Shown piece by piece: positions 32,900 through 36,758 of a stretch of 36,758 nucleotides of DNA. The stretch covers positions 1-36,758 of the forward strand of contig CAIXZH010000016.1 of NCBI GenBank assembly GCA_903923905.1, given 5' to 3'. A program made the position numbers and the translations under genes. The first letter of the stretch is position 1. Each line of letters begins with the position of its first letter. Origin of the DNA: an uncultured Bacteroidia bacterium. GTDB taxonomy: Bacteria > Bacteroidota > Bacteroidia > Bacteroidales > Prolixibacteraceae. The notes below the pieces were generated by a model. That model was not told the origin of the DNA, made no database searches, and saw nothing but the letters and a program-made list of their open reading frames with translations.

Positions 32900-33009
32900 T
32901 TTACCGCTGAGTTTCGCAGAGAAGGCGCAGAGAACGGCAAAATTAATAAATTGAAATTTGTATCTTTGCGATTCTCTGCGTTTTGTCTTCGCTGCTCTTT
33001 GCGTTAAAA
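32900..33009. repeat. CGCAGAG/CGCAAAG-type inverted repeat element (copy B)
   Basis: The left half reads TTACCGCTGAG, then CGCAGAG and CGCAGAG. The right half reads TTTGCG, CTCTGCG and CTCTTTGCGTTAAAAC. The AT-rich centre is about 35 bases. It is the same design as the element at 18-132 with diverged units. TATCTTTG (32961-32968) in the right half is again a perfect -7-like TAnnTTTG. On the minus strand, TAATTTTG (32938-32945 as CAAAATTA) could be a -7 element for cysI. The element fills most of the cysJ-cysI gap. Confidence 0.6.
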
Positions 33010-33090
33010 CTTAACCGGCCCGGACAACCATTTAATCAATAAAATGTTTAGTGCAATATTTATAAGTTACTGAATCATATGTTTTAATCA

Positions 33091-34893
33091 TTAATACACA
33101 TCCAGCTGCAACCGTTTTTCTTTCTGCATGTTAGTAACATATTCCAGTGCACTTTCATTGTTCAGGTCACCCTCCTTTTCAATAATTTTGACCAGGGCCT
33201 TCTGCACATCGCCCGCCATTTTATTCATGTCGCCGCAGATGTAAAAGTGCGCGCCCTCCTGAAGCCAACGAAACAATTCTTTGGAATTCTCAATTAAACG
33301 ATCCTGAACATACTCTTTTTTCGAACCATCACGCGAAAAAGCCACGTTCATTTTGGTCAATGCGCCAGATTTCAGGAAGTTTTGCCACTCAGCCTGATAT
33401 AAAAACTCAGTTTCAAAGTTACGGTTTCCAAAGAAAAGCCAGCTTTTTCCCCGCTTCTCCGACAATTCCCGGTGCTGAACAAATGCCCGGTATGGGGCAA
33501 TTCCGGTCCCGGCACCAATCATTACGATCGGTGTCTCCTCATTTTTAGGTAACCTGAAATTCGGATTGGATTCAATAAAAATGGGGACATGCTCATCTTC
33601 AACCGCCACCTCAGAAAGGTAGGAGGAACATGCACCCCGTTTTGCCCTTCCGCTTTGTTCATAATTGACCACGCTCACCGTCAGATGCAATTCTCCCGGA
33701 CAGGCCAGTGGACTTGAAGATATGGAGTAAGAACGGGGCTGAATAGGCCGAAGCAGTTTTGACAATTCTGCAGAAGTTACTTTCGCCGGGAAATCCTGGA
33801 ATAAATCCACAATGTCACGACCGTACAAATATTCCTTAAATTTCGAGGCATTCTCAATCAGCTTCTTAAGCTTCGTATTCGGCGCAAAAGCAAGGTATCG
33901 GCTGGCGACATCGGTAGTTATCTTGGAGAGTTCAAAATTCCGGCGAAGTGAATCGTAAAGGGTGGTTTTGACTCCATTTACTTCCAGCTCCTCTTCTCCA
34001 TTCAGCCCGGTAACTTTAAGAACTTCGTTAATTAATTCCGGTGGATTTAATGGGATCACCCCTGCCGAGTCACCCGGTTCATAGGTCAATCCTTTGTCGT
34101 CAGTGGCTAGTTCCAGATGAAGGGTTTGCCGCTCACTTGGCTTACCGTGGAGGGTTATCTTTTCGTATACAGGGGCTTTAAATGGGTTCTTCTTCGAATA
34201 TTTAGGGGTTTCTGTGTTTATTTCATTCGAAGCTGTAACCTGATTTGCAGTTGAACCCTGTGATCCATTGACCAGTTCACCTCCAAAACTGTTCAGTGTC
34301 GATTTTATCCATTCATCAGCAGGTTGTTCAAAATCGAGATCGCAGGTGAGAACAGGAACCAGACGCTTTGCCCCTAATTTTTCAAGTTGCTCATCAAAAT
34401 CCCTACCGGTTTTACAGAACTGGAAATAGCTCGAATCGCCCAGTGCAAGTACGGCAAAATTGACCCCTTCGAGTTTAGGCGCCCGTTTACCAAAGATAAA
34501 TCCGTGTAACTCTTGTGCCGAGAATGGGGGAACTCCTTCACCATGGGTGGAAACAATGACCAGCAGATTTTTCTCTGCCTGCAGGTCACGGGTTCGGTAG
34601 GTCTCCATATTTTTCAGAACAACATTTAGCCCCTGAGCTTCAGCCAGAATTTTTGCCTTCTTTGCCAGCCTTTCGCCGTTTCCTGTGCGCGAACCATAAA
34701 GGATAGTCAGCACTGATTGAGCTGAAGTAGTTGCAATTTCAACCTGCTGACTTATCTGTTCTCCGTTTCGTTCCGAAAATCCGGCCAGATAACCCGCTAC
34801 CCATATCTGCTGTTCTTTGCTGAGAGATCCTGTTAGTTTTGTCAGAAGTTCGAGTTGTTCTGCTGACAATGCCCCTGATAAGCTATTTTCCAC
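33091..34893 (-). CDS. cysJ: Sulfite reductase (NADPH) flavoprotein, alpha subunit
   Basis: Passes electrons from NADPH through FAD and FMN to CysI. The 600-residue product has the CysJ N-terminal helix (LSAEQLELLTKL) and an FMN flavodoxin domain (about 61-205) with VLTILYGSRTGNGERLAK and VSTHGEGVPP. An FAD/connecting domain (about 235-450) shows GDSAGVIPLNPP, RSYSISSSP and RGACSSYL. The NADPH domain has GAGTGIAPYRAFVQH, FFGNRN and YICGDMNKMAGDV, ending in the typical aromatic tail LDVY. Family length and domain order are normal. It precedes cysI on the same strand but with 230 bases between, so the two may have separate promoters. A CAAAACTA at 34919-34926 is a -7 candidate for this gene. 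Confidence 0.94.
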   Translation of the reverse strand: MENSLSGALSAEQLELLTKLTGSLSKEQQIWVAGYLAGFSERNGEQISQQVEIATTSAQSVLTILYGSRTGNGERLAKKAKILAEAQGLNVVLKNMETYRTRDLQAEKNLLVIVSTHGEGVPPFSAQELHGFIFGKRAPKLEGVNFAVLALGDSSYFQFCKTGRDFDEQLEKLGAKRLVPVLTCDLDFEQPADEWIKSTLNSFGGELVNGSQGSTANQVTASNEINTETPKYSKKNPFKAPVYEKITLHGKPSERQTLHLELATDDKGLTYEPGDSAGVIPLNPPELINEVLKVTGLNGEEELEVNGVKTTLYDSLRRNFELSKITTDVASRYLAFAPNTKLKKLIENASKFKEYLYGRDIVDLFQDFPAKVTSAELSKLLRPIQPRSYSISSSPLACPGELHLTVSVVNYEQSGRAKRGACSSYLSEVAVEDEHVPIFIESNPNFRLPKNEETPIVMIGAGTGIAPYRAFVQHRELSEKRGKSWLFFGNRNFETEFLYQAEWQNFLKSGALTKMNVAFSRDGSKKEYVQDRLIENSKELFRWLQEGAHFYICGDMNKMAGDVQKALVKIIEKEGDLNNESALEYVTNMQKEKRLQLDVY

Positions 34894-34918
34894 CTTAAAC
34901 CGTATTAATGATTAGATA

Positions 34919-34926
34919 CAAAACTA
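34919..34926 (-). promoter_or_regulatory. Candidate -7 element of cysJ
   Basis: CAAAACTA on the plus strand is TAGTTTTG on the minus strand, matching TAnnTTTG, and lies 26 bases upstream of the cysJ start. No -33 TTG is seen at the expected distance. An activator bound at the inverted repeat just upstream (34948-34989) could make up for this. Confidence 0.35.
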
Positions 34927-34947
34927 CCATATCCGAAAGTGCTGTGC

Positions 34948-34989
34948 TATACCATTAATTCGGCATTTTGATACCTATTTTATGGTATA
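34948..34989. promoter_or_regulatory. Inverted repeat upstream of cysJ, possible operator
   Basis: TATACCAT (34948-34955) and ATGGTATA (34982-34989) are exact complements, 26 bases apart. A further ATACC (34971-34975) gives a third half-site. All lie in the 132-base gap between menE and cysJ, upstream of the cysJ -7 candidate, where an activator or a sulfur-responsive repressor would bind. The regulator is unknown. Confidence 0.35.
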
Positions 34990-35025
34990 AAATCCTTGCA
35001 GGATATTCAAAATTTCATAAATGAA

Positions 35026-36111
35026 TTACATTTGATTAAGATACCCGGAGACAATTAGTTTCTTCAGGATTTTACCGGCTGACGAGAGATCAAAGACTGG
35101 GATAAAAACGATCTTCCGGGGAAATTCAAACCGGGTTAGCAGGGAATCCATATTCGTGTCAAGGTCATGAAGTTGCTGCGGTTTATAAGGTTCACCTTCG
35201 ATAAATAGGGTTACTTTTTCGCCAAGCACAGCATCCGGCAAGCCTGCAATAAAAAACCGGCGGGGAATCAGGGAAAAAAGTTTCTTCTCCACCTGTTCCG
35301 GAAAAATCTTAAGACCACCCGAGTTAATGACATTATCGGAACGCCCGATCCATTCAAAATGAGTGTCGTCCTTTATTTCCACAACATCGTTTGTAACCAG
35401 TAATTCGGGAGTCAGTTGCGGGGCATTGATTACGAGGCAACTCCGCTCATCAACTGATACATGAACATTTTTCAGGAGCTCATAAAACGGTGATTTTTGC
35501 ATGCCGTTCACTGCCCGGATAGCAATATGCGAACTTGTTTCTGTCATGGCATAAGTGGCATACAGATTTGAAGGGACCTTCTGACACAGCTTCTCCAGAT
35601 CATAGGGGATCTCCCCACCCCCTACAATAACGGTATCAACAGGTACATTTTTGAGAGCTTTCAATGAGTGAGCCAGTTGAAACGGTGTAATAGCTGCAAA
35701 ATGAATCTTGTCCGAAAGCGTTGAAAAAGGATCCGATGATGGTTCAACCGTAATCAGGTTCATCCCGGTCACAAATGCCCTCACAATCATCATTTTGCCC
35801 GCAATATAACTCACTGGCAGACACAACAGCGCATTAGTCCTTTCATCCAATCCAAAATATTCCGCAGTCATCAGGGCCGAATTAATCATCCGTTCCTTTG
35901 GTTGCTTAATTGACTTGGGAATGCCTGTCGATCCGGAGGTGTGAAGGATTACAAAATGATCATCGGACACCCATTCCAGAATGAACTGGAAAATCTCACT
36001 TTCCCATCCGGAAATGTCCGGCCTGAGTAACTGTGCCCGGCTAAAAACAATCAGCTCCTCAGCACCAAAGTGATGGCCATTCAGCGTGATGGAGGTGTGA
36101 ATTTTCACCAT
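35026..36111 (-). CDS. menE: O-succinylbenzoate-CoA ligase
   Basis: Activates o-succinylbenzoate with ATP and CoA in menaquinone synthesis. The 361-residue protein belongs to the AMP-binding (ANL) superfamily. It shows the phosphate loop VILHTSGSTGIPKSIK (54-69), the ATYAMTETSSHIA A5 motif, WIGRSDNVINSGG near the hinge, and a C-terminal domain ending GKILKKL, with Lys in the place of the catalytic lysine. It is shorter than E. coli MenE (about 450 residues), which is usual in Bacteroidota because the N-terminal segment is reduced. The start codon overlaps the end of menC by seven bases, so the two genes are translationally coupled. Confidence 0.9.
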   Translation of the reverse strand: MVKIHTSITLNGHHFGAEELIVFSRAQLLRPDISGWESEIFQFILEWVSDDHFVILHTSGSTGIPKSIKQPKERMINSALMTAEYFGLDERTNALLCLPVSYIAGKMMIVRAFVTGMNLITVEPSSDPFSTLSDKIHFAAITPFQLAHSLKALKNVPVDTVIVGGGEIPYDLEKLCQKVPSNLYATYAMTETSSHIAIRAVNGMQKSPFYELLKNVHVSVDERSCLVINAPQLTPELLVTNDVVEIKDDTHFEWIGRSDNVINSGGLKIFPEQVEKKLFSLIPRRFFIAGLPDAVLGEKVTLFIEGEPYKPQQLHDLDTNMDSLLTRFEFPRKIVFIPVFDLSSAGKILKKLIVSGYLNQM

Positions 36112-36758
36112 TGCATCAGACTTAAGTCCCAGCTTTTCCCTGGTTGGTAATAGAGTTTCCCCGCTGAAATTGTCAGGGGTGATTCGATGTTATTGCTGTA
36201 AATCTGACCGGTTCCCAGCCCCTGTGGCATGGGATTGTTCAGGGTGAATGTCCATTGAGCAATGGCATTAAGTCCAATATTTCCTTCCAGTGCAGAGGTA
36301 ATCCACCAATCTATTCCATACTTCTCTGCCAGAGAAATCCAGGCCTCACATGCTGCAAACCCACCAACCAGACTGGGTTTCAGAATGATATATTGCGGCT
36401 TAATGGTTTTAAGCAGCTCTTCCTTTTGGGCCAGGGTGAAAATTCCTGTCAACTCCTCATCCAAAGCTACCGGGATTGGCGAAGTGCGGCACAATTCAGC
36501 CATTGCCTCGGTCTGCCCCTGCCGGATCGGTTGTTCAATGGAATGAATGAAGAATTCTGAAAAACGGGATAATTTCTCCATGGCATTTTTGGGCGTAAAT
36601 CCACCATTGGCATCAATCCGGATCGTGATATCGGCTGGAGAGAACTGTTTCCGGATATTGCGAAGGATATCTGTTTCAGTTTCGAAGTCAAGCGCCCCGA
36701 CTTTTAGTTTGATCGTGTCAAAACCTTGTGCGATCTTATCCCTGATTTGATTCTCCAT
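36105..36758 (-). CDS. menC: O-succinylbenzoate synthase, partial (C-terminal part)
   Basis: Dehydrates SHCHC to o-succinylbenzoate, the step before MenE. Only about 217 residues lie inside the window; the N-terminal ~120-130 are beyond its right edge, so the ATG at 36758 is probably internal. The enolase-superfamily barrel is clear: KxK in TIKLKVGAL, metal ligands in IRIDANGGF (Asp), SIEQPI (Glu) and VALDEEL (Asp), and the second catalytic Lys in IILKPSLVGG. These five residues correspond to the known OSBS active site. Dipeptide epimerases share this fold, but the overlap with menE makes OSBS the firm choice. Confidence 0.9.
   Translation of the reverse strand: MENQIRDKIAQGFDTIKLKVGALDFETETDILRNIRKQFSPADITIRIDANGGFTPKNAMEKLSRFSEFFIHSIEQPIRQGQTEAMAELCRTSPIPVALDEELTGIFTLAQKEELLKTIKPQYIILKPSLVGGFAACEAWISLAEKYGIDWWITSALEGNIGLNAIAQWTFTLNNPMPQGLGTGQIYSNNIESPLTISAGKLYYQPGKSWDLSLMQW

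Overview
The window looks like a chromosomal stretch of a Bacteroidota bacterium, most likely an environmental Bacteroidales/Marinilabiliales-type lineage (inference from gene content, not from a marker gene). The support is a SusC/SusD pair with an STN-type SusC, an ECF sigma factor/FecR pair, a DUF4249 lipoprotein, many lipobox proteins, TAnnTTTG-type -7 promoter elements, and start codons without Shine-Dalgarno sequences. No rRNA, tRNA, insertion sequence, phage gene or CRISPR array was seen.

Layout. (1) 1-776: a CGCAAAG-rich inverted repeat, then a secreted SnoaL/NTF2-like protein. (2) 1076-3984 (+): a tight gnd-zwf-rpiB pentose-phosphate operon. (3) 4015-11192 (-): a four-gene envelope operon in the order secreted hypothetical protein, STN-carrying TonB-dependent receptor, DUF4249 lipoprotein, and an MG2-like protein ending in a barrel-less plug-like domain. 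(4) 11537-12202 (+): a TalC/FSA-type aldolase behind a good Bacteroidetes promoter, functionally linked to block 2. (5) 12305-26911 (-): a polysaccharide-utilisation locus. In transcription order it holds an ECF sigma factor, FecR, SusC, SusD, a lipoprotein, a GH20 hexosaminidase, a GH71/99-like protein with a C-terminal CBM9-like domain, and a GH78-like enzyme. (6) 27368-28234 (+): an OmpA-family lipoprotein with a good terminator. (7) 28520-34893 (-): a siroheme/sulfite-reduction block of CysJ, CysI, a short precorrin-2 dehydrogenase and a SUMT-HemD fusion. (8) 35026-36758 (-): menE and the 3' part of menC, cut by the window edge.

How they work together. Blocks 2 and 4 supply the oxidative and part of the non-oxidative pentose-phosphate pathway. 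In block 5, cell-surface signalling (sigma/FecR/STN) should switch on uptake and cleavage of a glycan containing beta-N-acetylhexosamine and perhaps rhamnose. Block 7 is nearly self-contained: two siroheme-making proteins next to the siroheme enzyme and its NADPH flavoprotein. Block 8 belongs to menaquinone synthesis.

The two most unusual points are these. The SUMT-HemD protein carries an N-terminal domain that reads like a decayed, cofactor-less porphobilinogen deaminase (HemC). The block 3 operon combines a complete TonB receptor with a second, barrel-less plug-like domain on an MG2 protein.
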